The notes under the pieces are model-generated. The model ran no database searches, was not told where the DNA came from, and saw only the letters and a program-made list of their open reading frames with translations. 64,000 nt of DNA from Azotobacter bryophylli (lineage in GTDB: Bacteria; Pseudomonadota; Gammaproteobacteria; Pseudomonadales; Pseudomonadaceae), in NCBI RefSeq assembly GCF_042643485.1, contig NZ_JBHRSJ010000017.1, forward strand, positions 62,001 through 126,000, in the 5' to 3' direction. The translations under genes were made by a program, and so were the position numbers. Of this stretch, positions 25,289 through 33,854 are shown in pieces. Numbering within the stretch: position 1 is the stretch's first letter; every line of letters begins with the position of its first letter.

Positions 25289-27430
25289 TCAGTACTTGCC
25301 GTAATAGCCCTCCTTCAGCGCATCGAACAGATTGGCGGCGGTGTTCACCTCGCCGTCGTACTCCACCCGCTCGTTGCCCTTGAGTTCCAGCACGCTGCCG
25401 TCCTCCAGCTCGAAGCGGTACCGGGTCTTCTCCAGATCCGCGTCCTTGACCAGCACGCCCTGGAAGGCGCTCGGGTTGAAGCGGAAGGTGGTGCAGCCCT
25501 TGAGGCCCTGGCGCCAGGCGTAGCGGTAGATGTCCTTGAACACCTCGAAGGGGTAGTCGGTGGGCACGTTGGCGGTCTTGGAGATGGAGGAGTCCACCCA
25601 CTTCTGCGCCGCCGCCTGGATGTCGACGTGCTGGGTCGGGCTGACGTCGTCGGCGGTGACGAAGTAGTCCGGCAACTGCCGCGCCGGCTGGTCGCTGCCC
25701 GGTTCGGCCTGCGGGTTGACCAGGGCGCGGTAGGCCAGCAGCTCGTAGCTGAACACATCGATCTGCTCCTTGGCCTTGCGTCCGGGGCGGATCAGGTTGC
25801 GCGAGTAGCGGTGGGCGAAGCTCGGTTCGATGCCGTTGGAGGCGTTGTTGGCCAGGCTCAGGCTGATGGTGCCGGTGGGCGCGATGGAGCTGTGGTGGGT
25901 GAAGCGCGCGCCCTGTTCGGCCAGCGCGGCGACCAGCTCGGGAGCGAACTCGGCCAGCCGCTGCAGGTAGCGGGAATAGCGGGCGTGCAGGATGCGCCCG
26001 GGAACCCGGTCGCCGACCCGGTAGCCGTCGGCGGCCATTTCCGGGCGCTTGCGCAGCATCTCTGCGCTGACCTCGAACTCCTCCGCCAGCAGGGGCGCCG
26101 GGCCCTTTTCCCGCGACAGCTCCAGCGCCACCTCCCAGCCGACCAGAGCCATCTCGCGCGCCACCTCCTCGGTGAACACGCAGGCCTCGGCGCTGCCGTA
26201 GCGCAGCCGGAGCATGGTCAGCGCCGAACCGAGGCCGAGAAAGCCCATGCCGTGCCGGCGCTTGGCGAGGATCTCGCGGCGCTGCGCCTCCAGCGGCAGA
26301 CCGTTGATCTCCACCACGTTGTCCAGCAGGCGGGTGAAGATCCGCACCACCTGGCGGAAGCGGTCCCAGTCGAAGCGGGCGCGGGGGTCGAACGGATGCT
26401 CGACGAACAGGGTCAGGTTGACCGAGCCGAGCAGGCAGGAGCCGTAGGGCGGCAGCGGCTGCTCGCCGCAGGGGTTGGTGGCGCGGATCGCCTCGCACCA
26501 CCAGTTGTTGTTCAGCTGGTTGACCCGGTCGATGAGGATGAAGCCCGGCTCGGCGTAGTCGTAGGTGGAGACCATCAGCATGTCCCACAGGTGGCGGGCG
26601 CGGGCATGGCCGTAGACCTTGCAGGCGACCATGCCGTCGTCGCGCACCTGGTAGTCCTCGTGCACCGGCCACTCGCGCCAGAGCACCTGGTTCGGGTCGT
26701 CCAGGTCGTATTCGCCCACTTCCTTGGCGTGCACCGGGAACAGCAGCGGCCAGTCGGCGTCGGCCTCCACTGCCTGCATGAACTCGTCGGTGATCAGCAG
26801 GCTCAGGTTGAACTGGCGCAGGCGACCGTCCTCGCGCTTGGCGCGGATGAACTCGCGCACGTCCGGATGGGCCACGTCGAAGGTGCCCATTTGCGCGCCG
26901 CGCCGGCCGCCGGCGGAGCTGACGGTGAAGCACATGCGGTCGAAGATGTCCATGAACGACAGCGGCCCGCTGGTGTACGCGCCGGCCCCGGAGACGAAGG
27001 CGCCGCGCGGCCTCAGGGTGGAGAACTCGTAGCCGATGCCGCAGCCGGCCTTGAGCGTCAGCCCGGCTTCGTGGACTTTGCCGAGGATGTCGTCCATGGA
27101 GTCGTGGAGGGTCCCGGAAACCGTGCAGTTGATGGTCGAGGTCGCCGGCTTCCAGGCCTGGGCGCCGGCGTTGGAGATGATCCGCCCGGCCGGGATGGCG
27201 CCGTTGCGCAGCGCCCAGAGGAACTGCTGGTACCAGTGCTCGCGCCGCTCCTCGGCCTCGACCTCGGCCAGGGCGCGGGCGACCCGCTGCCAGGTGGCGT
27301 CGATGTCGGCGTCCACCGGCCGGCCGTCCTTGGCGGTCAGTCGGTACTTCTGCGCCCAGATGTCCTCGGAGGCGGCCTGCAGGGGAATGCCGCCGCTGCG
27401 CGGCGGAAGGGTTTCTCCGGTCTTGGCCAT
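25289..27430 (-). CDS. nrdJ: Adenosylcobalamin-dependent (class II) ribonucleotide reductase, main subunit
   Basis: 713 residues. It reduces ribonucleotides to deoxyribonucleotides with a B12-derived radical and needs no oxygen. Class II hallmarks include TSTINCTVSGTLHDSMDD, LKAGCGIGYEFSTLRPRG, RRGAQMGTFDVAHPDVREFI, NPCGEQPLPPYGSCLLGSVN and SIAPTGTISL. In P. aeruginosa this protein (NrdJa) is followed by a second gene, nrdJb, for the C-terminal part with the redox cysteines. Here the frame ends at YYGKY and only 45 bp separate it from a convergent gene, so nrdJb is not at this locus. Ribosome site AGGAGG precedes the ATG. Confidence 0.93.
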   Translation of the reverse strand: MAKTGETLPPRSGGIPLQAASEDIWAQKYRLTAKDGRPVDADIDATWQRVARALAEVEAEERREHWYQQFLWALRNGAIPAGRIISNAGAQAWKPATSTINCTVSGTLHDSMDDILGKVHEAGLTLKAGCGIGYEFSTLRPRGAFVSGAGAYTSGPLSFMDIFDRMCFTVSSAGGRRGAQMGTFDVAHPDVREFIRAKREDGRLRQFNLSLLITDEFMQAVEADADWPLLFPVHAKEVGEYDLDDPNQVLWREWPVHEDYQVRDDGMVACKVYGHARARHLWDMLMVSTYDYAEPGFILIDRVNQLNNNWWCEAIRATNPCGEQPLPPYGSCLLGSVNLTLFVEHPFDPRARFDWDRFRQVVRIFTRLLDNVVEINGLPLEAQRREILAKRRHGMGFLGLGSALTMLRLRYGSAEACVFTEEVAREMALVGWEVALELSREKGPAPLLAEEFEVSAEMLRKRPEMAADGYRVGDRVPGRILHARYSRYLQRLAEFAPELVAALAEQGARFTHHSSIAPTGTISLSLANNASNGIEPSFAHRYSRNLIRPGRKAKEQIDVFSYELLAYRALVNPQAEPGSDQPARQLPDYFVTADDVSPTQHVDIQAAAQKWVDSSISKTANVPTDYPFEVFKDIYRYAWRQGLKGCTTFRFNPSAFQGVLVKDADLEKTRYRFELEDGSVLELKGNERVEYDGEVNTAANLFDALKEGYYGKY

Positions 27431-27510
27431 GACGCGCAGCCTCCTGCGGCGAAGGGGAACCGATCCCCTTTCACCTTAGCAGGCCGTGCGCTCCGCGCCG
27501 GGGGGGCGCC

Positions 27511-28401
27511 CTACAGCGCTTCCAGGCAGCCGGCCAGGTTGTCGGCCAGGTTCTCCAGCAGCCGCTCGTAGCCGCCGGCGTCCACCGGCACGTCGCTGCC
27601 CATGGCGTCCAGCACCGCCAGGCGCACCGGCAGACCGTCGCTCAGGGTCCCGGCCAGGCGCGGCTGCAGGGGCGGCTCGCTGAACACGCAGGCCGGGCCG
27701 GCGGCCTGCAGGCGCTGGCGCATCTCGGCCACGTGGCGGGCGCCGGGCTGCACCTCGGGGGAAACGCTGAACACCCCGGCGTGCTCCAGGCCGTAGGCGC
27801 TCTCGAAATAGTCGTAGGCCTCGTGGAAGACGAAGTAGGGCTTGTTCCCGACCTTGTCCAGACGCGCCTTCAGGCGCTGGTCGAGGGCCGCCAGGCGCTG
27901 CTCGAAGGCGCCCAGGTTGGCCCGGTAGCGCTCGGCGTGCTCCGGGTCGGCCGTGGCCAGATCGGCGGCCATGCGCGCCGCGATCACCTGGGCGTTGGCC
28001 GGCAGCAGCCAGAGGTGCGCATCGATCGTGCCCGGACGATGCTCGTGGTCGTGCTCGTCGTCGTGCCCCGCCTGGAAGTGCCGCAGCTGGAGGCCGGGCA
28101 GTTCCTGCACGACCACGCTCGGCCCGCCGCGACCGGCCAGCACCTTGGGCAGGAAGGTCTCCAGATCCGGCCCGATCCAGTAGAACAGGGTCGCCGCCTC
28201 GAGGCTGCGCAGGTCGGACGGGCGCAGGGCGTAGTGGTGTGGCGAAGCGCCGGGCGGCAGTAGCGCGGCGGGCTCGCCGACCCCGTCCTGGACCGCGGCG
28301 GCGATCAGCTGCAGGGGCTTCAGGCTGGTCAGCAGGCGCACGTCTGCCTGGGCCGGGAGGGTGAGACAGGCCAACAGCAAAGCGACGAACGAGCGGAACA
28401 T
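27511..28401 (-). CDS. znuA: Zinc ABC transporter, periplasmic binding protein ZnuA
   Basis: 296 residues with a signal peptide (cleavage near residue 19). Captures Zn2+ in the periplasm for ZnuBC. Visible metal ligands are H55/H56 in SPHHYALRP, H129 in DAHLWL and the His of YFVFHEAYDYF; the flexible histidine/aspartate loop GHDDEHDHEHRPG (112-124) is typical of ZnuA. It is divergent from zur-znuCB, with a Zur-box-like site between. nrdJ follows on the same strand after 80 bp. Confidence 0.95.
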   Translation of the reverse strand: MFRSFVALLLACLTLPAQADVRLLTSLKPLQLIAAAVQDGVGEPAALLPPGASPHHYALRPSDLRSLEAATLFYWIGPDLETFLPKVLAGRGGPSVVVQELPGLQLRHFQAGHDDEHDHEHRPGTIDAHLWLLPANAQVIAARMAADLATADPEHAERYRANLGAFEQRLAALDQRLKARLDKVGNKPYFVFHEAYDYFESAYGLEHAGVFSVSPEVQPGARHVAEMRQRLQAAGPACVFSEPPLQPRLAGTLSDGLPVRLAVLDAMGSDVPVDAGGYERLLENLADNLAGCLEAL

Positions 28402-28426
28402 GGACGAGCTACCACGGGATGGAAAG

Positions 28427-28441
28427 TGTAATAGAATAACG
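28427..28441. promoter_or_regulatory. Zur-box-like operator between znuA and zur
   Basis: TGTAATAGAATAACG matches the Zur consensus TGTTATANTATAACA with mismatches at positions 4, 9 and 15. It lies in the 62-bp gap between the divergent znuA and zur starts, preceded by GAAA as in the extended consensus. Zur with zinc would repress both directions. Confidence 0.7.
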
Positions 28442-28463
28442 TCCCTTTTCCCGGACGTCGCCC

Positions 28464-28949
28464 ATGACCACGCCGCCTTTGGCCTGCGCGCCCCACGATC
28501 ACAGCCACTGCGTCAGCCACGCGCTGGCCGAAGCCGACGCGCTCTGCAGCCGCCACGGCGTACGCCTGACCAGCCTGCGCCGGCGGGTGCTGGAGCTGGT
28601 CTGGCAGAGCCACAAGCCGCTCGGCGCCTACGACATCCTCGCCGTGCTGAGCGAGCAGGACGGCCGCCGCGCGGCGCCGCCGACGGTCTACCGGGCGCTG
28701 GACTTCCTCCTGGAGAACGGCCTGGTGCACCGCATCGCCTCGCTCAACGCCTTCGTCGGCTGCGACCACCCGGAGCACGCCCACCAGGGCCAGTTCTTCA
28801 TCTGCCGGCATTGCCGCGCCGCCATCGAGCTGGAGCAGCCGGCGATCAGCGAGAGCATTCTGGCCAGCGCCGCCAACCTGGGCTTCAAGGTCGAGGGGCA
28901 GACCGTGGAAGTGGTCGGCCTCTGCGCCAGCTGCCGGGAAGCGCAATGA
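28464..28949 (+). CDS. zur: Zinc uptake regulator Zur (Fur family)
   Basis: 161 residues. Winged-helix DNA-binding half (about 20-95; RLTSLRRRVLELVWQ, PPTVYRALDFLLENGLVHRI) and a dimerisation half with two CxxC zinc sites (CRHC near 116 and CASC near 155) and HPEHAHQGQF. The His-rich N-terminus (HDHSHC) is seen in Pseudomonas Zur. It represses znu genes when zinc is sufficient. Its stop overlaps the znuC start, so the regulator is cotranscribed with the transporter. Confidence 0.95.
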   Translation: MTTPPLACAPHDHSHCVSHALAEADALCSRHGVRLTSLRRRVLELVWQSHKPLGAYDILAVLSEQDGRRAAPPTVYRALDFLLENGLVHRIASLNAFVGCDHPEHAHQGQFFICRHCRAAIELEQPAISESILASAANLGFKVEGQTVEVVGLCASCREAQ

Positions 28950-29716
28950 GCGACAGCCTGATCAGCCTGGAAGGCGTGCGCGTCCGCTTCGACGGCAAGG
29001 ACATGCTGCAGGACGTGAACCTGGCCGTGCGGCAGGGCGAGATCGTCACCCTGATCGGCCCCAACGGCGCCGGCAAGACCACCCTGGTGCGGGTCGTGCT
29101 CGGCCTGCTCAAGCCGGACGCCGGGCGCGTCCGGCGCCAGCCGCAACTGCGCATCGGCTACATGCCGCAGAAACTGCACGTGGACGCCACCCTGCCGCTG
29201 ACCGTGCTGCGCTTCCTGCGCCTGGTACCCTGCGTCGACCGCGCCCGCGCCGAGACCGCGCTGGCCGAGGTCGGCGCGCCGCAGGTGATCGACAGCCCCT
29301 TGCAGCGCATCTCCGGCGGCGAACTGCAGCGCGTGCTGCTGGCCCGTGCCCTGCTGCGCCAGCCGCAGCTCCTGGTGCTCGACGAGCCGGTGCAGGGCGT
29401 CGACATCGCCGGCCAGGCCGAGCTGTACCGGCTGATCGGCCAGCTGCGCGATCGCTACGGCTGCGGCGTGCTGATGGTTTCCCACGACCTGCACCTGGTG
29501 ATGAGCGCCACCGACCAGGTGGTCTGCCTCAACCACCACGTCTGCTGCTCCGGCCACCCGGAACAGGTCAGCGGCGACCCGGCCTTCCTCGAACTGTTCG
29601 GCCAGGGCGCCCGCAGCCTGGCCCTCTACCAGCACCATCACGACCACGCCCACGACCTGCACGGCAGCGTCGTGCGCAAACCCCACGTACACGGCCCCGA
29701 CTGCAACCATGGCTGA
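28946..29716 (+). CDS. znuC: Zinc ABC transporter ATPase ZnuC
   Basis: 256 residues, ATP-binding subunit of the zinc importer. Walker A GPNGAGKTT, signature RISGGELQR, Walker B LLVLDEPVQG and the H-loop MVSHDLHLV are in order. The C-terminus has a histidine-rich tail (HHHDHAHD ... HVHGPDCNHG), typical of ZnuC and probably metal-binding. Overlaps zur by 4 bp and znuB by 8 bp. Confidence 0.95.
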   Translation: MSDSLISLEGVRVRFDGKDMLQDVNLAVRQGEIVTLIGPNGAGKTTLVRVVLGLLKPDAGRVRRQPQLRIGYMPQKLHVDATLPLTVLRFLRLVPCVDRARAETALAEVGAPQVIDSPLQRISGGELQRVLLARALLRQPQLLVLDEPVQGVDIAGQAELYRLIGQLRDRYGCGVLMVSHDLHLVMSATDQVVCLNHHVCCSGHPEQVSGDPAFLELFGQGARSLALYQHHHDHAHDLHGSVVRKPHVHGPDCNHG

Positions 29717-30500
29717 TTTTCTGCTCAACGCCCTGCTCGCCGGCCTCGCCCTGGCGCTGGTCGCCGGTCCGCTCGGCTCCTTCGTGGTCTGGCGGCGGAT
29801 GGCCTATTTCGGCGACACCCTGGCCCACGCCGCGCTGCTCGGCGTGGCCCTCGGCCTGCTGCTGGAGGTCAGCCTGACCCTGACCGTGGTGGTCGGCTGC
29901 GTGCTGCTCGCGGTGCTCCTGGTGTTCCTCCAGCAGCGCCAGCCGCTGGCCTCGGATACCCTGCTGGGCATCCTCGCGCCGAGCACCCTGTCCCTCGGCC
30001 TGGTCACCCTGAGCTTCATGAAGAACGTGCGCGTCGACCTGATGGGCTACCTGTTCGGCGACCTGCTGGCGGTCGGGTCAAACGACCTGGCCTGGATTCT
30101 CGGCGGCAGCGCCCTGGTGCTGGCGCTGCTGGTACTGCTCTGGCGGCCGCTCCTGGCGATCACCGTGCACGAGGAGCTGGCCCAGGTGGAGGGCCTGCCG
30201 GTGGCGGGCATCCGTCTGGCGCTGATGCTGCTGATCGCCGTGGTGATCGCGGTGGCGATGAAGATCGTCGGCGTGCTGCTGATCACCTCGCTGCTGATCA
30301 TCCCCGCCGCGGCCGCCCAGCGCCACGCGCGCACCCCGGAGGAGATGGCCGTCGGCGCCAGCCTGCTCGGCGTGGTCGCGGTCTGCGCCGGGCTGTCGCT
30401 GTCCTGGATCGAGGACACCCCGGCCGGGCCGTCCATCGTCGTCGCCGCGGCGACGCTGTTCCTCGTCAGCCTGGCCCTGCCGCGGCGCCTGGGGCGCTGA
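29709..30500 (+). CDS. znuB: Zinc ABC transporter permease ZnuB
   Basis: 263 residues, very hydrophobic, with about seven to eight membrane helices. It is the channel-forming subunit of the ABC-3 family metal importer. Typical motifs are GSFVVWRRMAYFGDTLAHAA near residues 20-40 and the GVLLITSLLIIPAAAA stretch near 190. Last gene of the zur-znuC-znuB operon. Confidence 0.95.
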   Translation: MADFLLNALLAGLALALVAGPLGSFVVWRRMAYFGDTLAHAALLGVALGLLLEVSLTLTVVVGCVLLAVLLVFLQQRQPLASDTLLGILAPSTLSLGLVTLSFMKNVRVDLMGYLFGDLLAVGSNDLAWILGGSALVLALLVLLWRPLLAITVHEELAQVEGLPVAGIRLALMLLIAVVIAVAMKIVGVLLITSLLIIPAAAAQRHARTPEEMAVGASLLGVVAVCAGLSLSWIEDTPAGPSIVVAAATLFLVSLALPRRLGR

Positions 30501-30634
30501 ACGATCCCGCGCGAACGGGGTCTCAGGATGGTTGTGCCGCCGCCCACGCCTGCGACGGCCCGCACCATCCCCTTTCCTGCCCGCGCGGCGGGCGGTATAG
30601 AGTTATAACCATACCCTGTCAGAGTAGATTCCCC

Positions 30635-31024
30635 ATGTTCGCGACTTCCCTCCGTCGTCTGTCGCCGCTGTTGCTGCTGCTGTCGCTCGCTGCCTGCCAT
30701 CACACCGAGCACAGGGCCGCCCTGGCACCGACCGAGCGGTTGCTGGAGAAGCAGCTGGCCGACGGCGACCTGCCGGCCGCCACCGATTCCTTCCGCCGTC
30801 TGCAGCAAGGCCCGGTGCAGCCGGCGCCGAACCTGGAAGGCTACCAGCGCCGCCTCGCCGAGGCCTGGCTGCAGCGGGGCCAGAAGGCCCTGGAGCGCGG
30901 CGACATGAAGGCCGCCGCCACCGCCCTGGGCAACGCCCGCGCGCTGATGCCGCAGGCGCCGGCCCTGACCGACGGCCTCGACGGCCGCCTGAAGAACGAC
31001 GAGCCCGCCGCCGAGACGCCCTGA
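30635..31024 (+). CDS. Small lipoprotein of unknown function
   Basis: 129 residues. Lipoprotein signal peptide with lipobox LAAC, lipidated cysteine C21. The mature part is helical and looks like one or two TPR-like repeats (AEAWLQRGQKALERGDMKAAATALGNARAL). A gene of this size and kind sits between znuB and metN in P. aeruginosa (PA5502, from memory), so it is a conserved neighbour. Function unknown. Confidence 0.82.
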   Translation: MFATSLRRLSPLLLLLSLAACHHTEHRAALAPTERLLEKQLADGDLPAATDSFRRLQQGPVQPAPNLEGYQRRLAEAWLQRGQKALERGDMKAAATALGNARALMPQAPALTDGLDGRLKNDEPAAETP

Positions 31025-31371
31025 GCCTCGGGCCGGCACGGCTTCGGTTGGCGGGCGGACGGCCGCGAAGCGACCGCTGCTCGGAGGCCTGCCGGCCGGC
31101 CCGATGGCCGGCTCCCGCCGCCGCGATCCCGATACTGCCCAGCCTCGGAACCCCGGCCGACGGCAGCCGGCTCACCCCGACGACCGCACAGGCCACCAGC
31201 TAGTGACCGAATGACGGCGCATTGGTTGCACCCGATCCATGCGGTCCGCCTATCGGTCCCGCTGCCATGGTCTATCGCGACAGGCCCCGCCCGGCGCAGC
31301 GGCAGCCGCCCCGAGCGGGTAGAATGCGCCTCTAGAAGTCTCGTCCCAGAGCGCTCCCACAAGGTTATCCC
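31025..31371. other. 347-bp gap before metN
   Basis: No credible gene. GC-rich with several CCGGC/GCCGG palindromic bits around 31080-31110. It must contain the metN promoter, but I cannot point to it, and I see no methionine riboswitch. Confidence 0.4.
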
Positions 31372-32379
31372 GTGATCGAATTCGACGACGTCCACAAGGC
31401 GTACCGGGTCGGCGGCCGCGACGTTGCCGCCCTGCAGCCGACCCGGCTGACCATCGCGGCCGGACGGATCTTCGGCCTGATCGGCCACTCCGGCGCCGGC
31501 AAGAGCACCCTGCTGCGCCTGATCAACCGGCTCGAGGAGCCCAGCGGCGGGCGCGTCCTGGTCGAGGGCGTCGACGTCGCCACCCTCGACGACGAGGACC
31601 TGCGGCGCCTGCGCCAGCGCATCGGGATGATCTTCCAGCACTTCAACTTGCTGGCCTCCAAGACCGTGGCCGACAACGTCGCCCTGCCGCTGAAGCTGGC
31701 CGGCGAGCTGCCGCGCCGCGAGATCGACGCCCGCGTCGCCCGCCTGCTGGCGCGCGTGGGCCTCGCCGAGCACGCCAGCAAGTACCCGGCACAGCTCTCC
31801 GGCGGGCAGAAGCAGCGGGTCGGCATCGCCCGCGCGCTGGCCACGGAGCCGAGCATCCTGCTCTGCGACGAGGCCACCAGCGCCCTTGACCCGCAGACCA
31901 CCGCCTCCGTGCTGCAGTTGCTGGCCGAGCTCAACCGCGAGCTGAACCTGACCATCGTGCTGATCACCCACGAGATGGAGGTGATCCGCCGGGTCTGCGA
32001 CCGGGTGGCGGTGCTGGACGCCGGGGCGATCGTCGAGGAGGGGCCGGTCGCCGAGGTGTTCCTGCATCCCCGGCACCCGACCACCCGGCGCCTGGTCAAC
32101 GAGGCCGAGCACCTGGACGAACGCGAGCAGGTCGACGACTTCGCCCACGTGCCGGGGCGCATCCTGCGCCTGACCGTGCAGGGCGAGGCGACCTACGCGC
32201 CGCTGCTCGGCCGCCTGGCGCGGGAGACCGGCGTGGACTACAGCATCCTCGCCGGACGCATCGACCGCATCCGCGACCAGCCCTACGGCCAGTTGACCCT
32301 GGCCCTCTCCGGCGGCGACCTGGACCAGGCGCTGAGCCGCCTGCAAGCCGCCGAAGTACAGGTGGAGGTACTGCGCTGA
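31372..32379 (+). CDS. metN: Methionine ABC transporter ATPase MetN
   Basis: 335 residues. Nucleotide-binding domain with Walker A GHSGAGKST, Q-loop FQHFNLL, signature LSGGQKQR, Walker B ILLCDEATSALD and switch ITHEME, then a C-terminal NIL domain (about 265-335) that binds methionine and shuts off uptake in E. coli. The start is a GTG at 31372, the family position; the ribosome site is AAGG. It abuts metI (the stop A and ATG share a base). Confidence 0.94.
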   Translation: MIEFDDVHKAYRVGGRDVAALQPTRLTIAAGRIFGLIGHSGAGKSTLLRLINRLEEPSGGRVLVEGVDVATLDDEDLRRLRQRIGMIFQHFNLLASKTVADNVALPLKLAGELPRREIDARVARLLARVGLAEHASKYPAQLSGGQKQRVGIARALATEPSILLCDEATSALDPQTTASVLQLLAELNRELNLTIVLITHEMEVIRRVCDRVAVLDAGAIVEEGPVAEVFLHPRHPTTRRLVNEAEHLDEREQVDDFAHVPGRILRLTVQGEATYAPLLGRLARETGVDYSILAGRIDRIRDQPYGQLTLALSGGDLDQALSRLQAAEVQVEVLR

Positions 32380-33044
32380 TGGAAGCCCTGTTCGCCAACC
32401 TGGACTGGTACGAGATCGGCATCGCCGGCCTCGACACCCTCTTGATGCTCGGCGGCTCGCTGCTGTTCACCGTGCTGCTGGGCCTGCCGCTAGGCGTGCT
32501 GCTGTTCCTCTGCGGGCCGCACCAACTGCTCGCCAACCGGCCGCTGTACGGTCTGCTGTCGCTGCTGGTGAACCTGCTGCGCTCGCTGCCGTTCATCATC
32601 CTGCTGATCGTGATGATTCCCGTCACCCTGCTGCTCGCCGGCACCTCGCTGGGCGTCGCCGGAGCCATTCCGCCGCTGGTGGCGGGCGCCACGCCGTTCT
32701 TCGCCCGCCTGGTGGAAACCGCCCTGCGCGAGGTGGACCGCGGCATCATCGAGGCTACCCAGGCGATGGGCGCGACCACCCGGCAGATCGTCTGGAATGC
32801 GCTGCTGCCGGAGGCGCGGCCGGGGATCATCGCCGCCGTCACCGTCACCGCCATCACCCTGGTGTCCTACACCGCCATGGCCGGGGTGGTCGGCGCCGGC
32901 GGCCTCGGCGATCTGGCGATCCGATTCGGCTACCAGCGCTTCCAGACCGACGTGATGGTGGTCACCGTGGTCCTGCTGCTGGCGCTGGTGCAGGTCCTGC
33001 AGAGCCTCGGCGACCGCCTGGTCGTGCATTTTTCCCGCAAGTAA
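32379..33044 (+). CDS. metI: Methionine ABC transporter permease MetI
   Basis: 221 residues, five predicted membrane helices, with the permease coupling motif around ETALREVDRGIIEATQAMGA and VVGAGGLGDLAIRFGYQRF near the end, both typical of MetI. Forms the channel for D/L-methionine import with MetN and MetQ. Confidence 0.94.
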   Translation: MEALFANLDWYEIGIAGLDTLLMLGGSLLFTVLLGLPLGVLLFLCGPHQLLANRPLYGLLSLLVNLLRSLPFIILLIVMIPVTLLLAGTSLGVAGAIPPLVAGATPFFARLVETALREVDRGIIEATQAMGATTRQIVWNALLPEARPGIIAAVTVTAITLVSYTAMAGVVGAGGLGDLAIRFGYQRFQTDVMVVTVVLLLALVQVLQSLGDRLVVHFSRK

Positions 33045-33070
33045 CCCCGCCTTCCGGAGCGTCCGACCCC

Positions 33071-33844
33071 ATGAAGAAACTGCTGCTCGCCCTGGCCGCC
33101 GTCGCGGCCTTCTCCGCCCAGGCCGCGGAGACCCTGACGGTCGCCGCCACCGCCGTGCCGCACGCCCAGATCCTCGACTTCGTCCGGCCGAAGCTGGCCG
33201 AGAAGGGCATCGAGCTGAGGGTCAAGATCTTCAACGACTACGTGCAGCCCAACGTCCAGGTCGCCGAGAAGCGCCTGGACGCCAACTTCTTCCAGCACCA
33301 GCCGTACCTGGACGAGTTCAACCGCAGCCGGGGCACCGATCTGGTCAGGGTGGTCGCCGTGCACATCGAGCCGTTCGGCGCCTACTCGCGCAAGTACCGG
33401 ACCCTCGAGGCGCTGCCCGACCGCGCCGAGGTGGTCATCCCCAACGACGCCACCAACGCCGGACGCGCCCTGCTGCTCTTGGCCAAGGGCGGGCTGATCA
33501 GCCTGCGGGACGGCGCCGGCGTCACCGCCTCGCTGCGCGACGTCGCCGCCAATCCGAAGAAGCTGCGCATCCGCGAGCTGGAAGCGGCGACCCTGCCGCG
33601 GGTGCTGGACCAGATCGACCTGGCGCTGATCAACACCAACTACGCCCTGGAAGCCGGCCTCGACCCGCGCCGCGACCCGCTGATCATCGAGGACAACGAG
33701 TCGCCCTACGTCAACATCCTGGTCTCCCGCCCGGACAACCAGTACGCCCCGGCCATGCGCCGGCTGGCCGAGGAGCTGAACGGCCCCGAGGTGCGGCGCT
33801 TCATCGAGGAGAAGTACCAGGGCAGCCTGGTGCCGGCGTTCTGA
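33071..33844 (+). CDS. metQ: Methionine-binding protein MetQ
   Basis: 257 residues. Substrate-binding protein of the NlpA family, with the typical TVAATAVPHAQILDFVRPKL start of the mature protein, and HQPYLDEFN, then NTNYALEAG. Unlike E. coli MetQ there is no lipobox cysteine; the signal peptide ends AFSAQAAE, so it should be a soluble periplasmic protein. Third gene of metNIQ. Confidence 0.93.
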   Translation: MKKLLLALAAVAAFSAQAAETLTVAATAVPHAQILDFVRPKLAEKGIELRVKIFNDYVQPNVQVAEKRLDANFFQHQPYLDEFNRSRGTDLVRVVAVHIEPFGAYSRKYRTLEALPDRAEVVIPNDATNAGRALLLLAKGGLISLRDGAGVTASLRDVAANPKKLRIRELEAATLPRVLDQIDLALINTNYALEAGLDPRRDPLIIEDNESPYVNILVSRPDNQYAPAMRRLAEELNGPEVRRFIEEKYQGSLVPAF

Positions 33845-33854
33845 GCGCTCGCTC

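Noticed and set aside
27452..27470. Small hairpin AAGGGGA/TCCCCTT upstream of nrdJ as a B12 riboswitch or terminator
   Set aside because: Too small for a cobalamin riboswitch (no B12 box seen) and lacks a T-run; not annotated.
28361..29716. Long plus-strand frame that starts in znuA and ends with znuC
   Set aside because: Only the part from 28946 (znuC) has protein-family support; the front part is the wrong frame of zur.
31025..31371. Possible S-adenosylmethionine riboswitch before metN
   Set aside because: No conserved riboswitch core could be found; the stretch is GC-rich with simple palindromes only.
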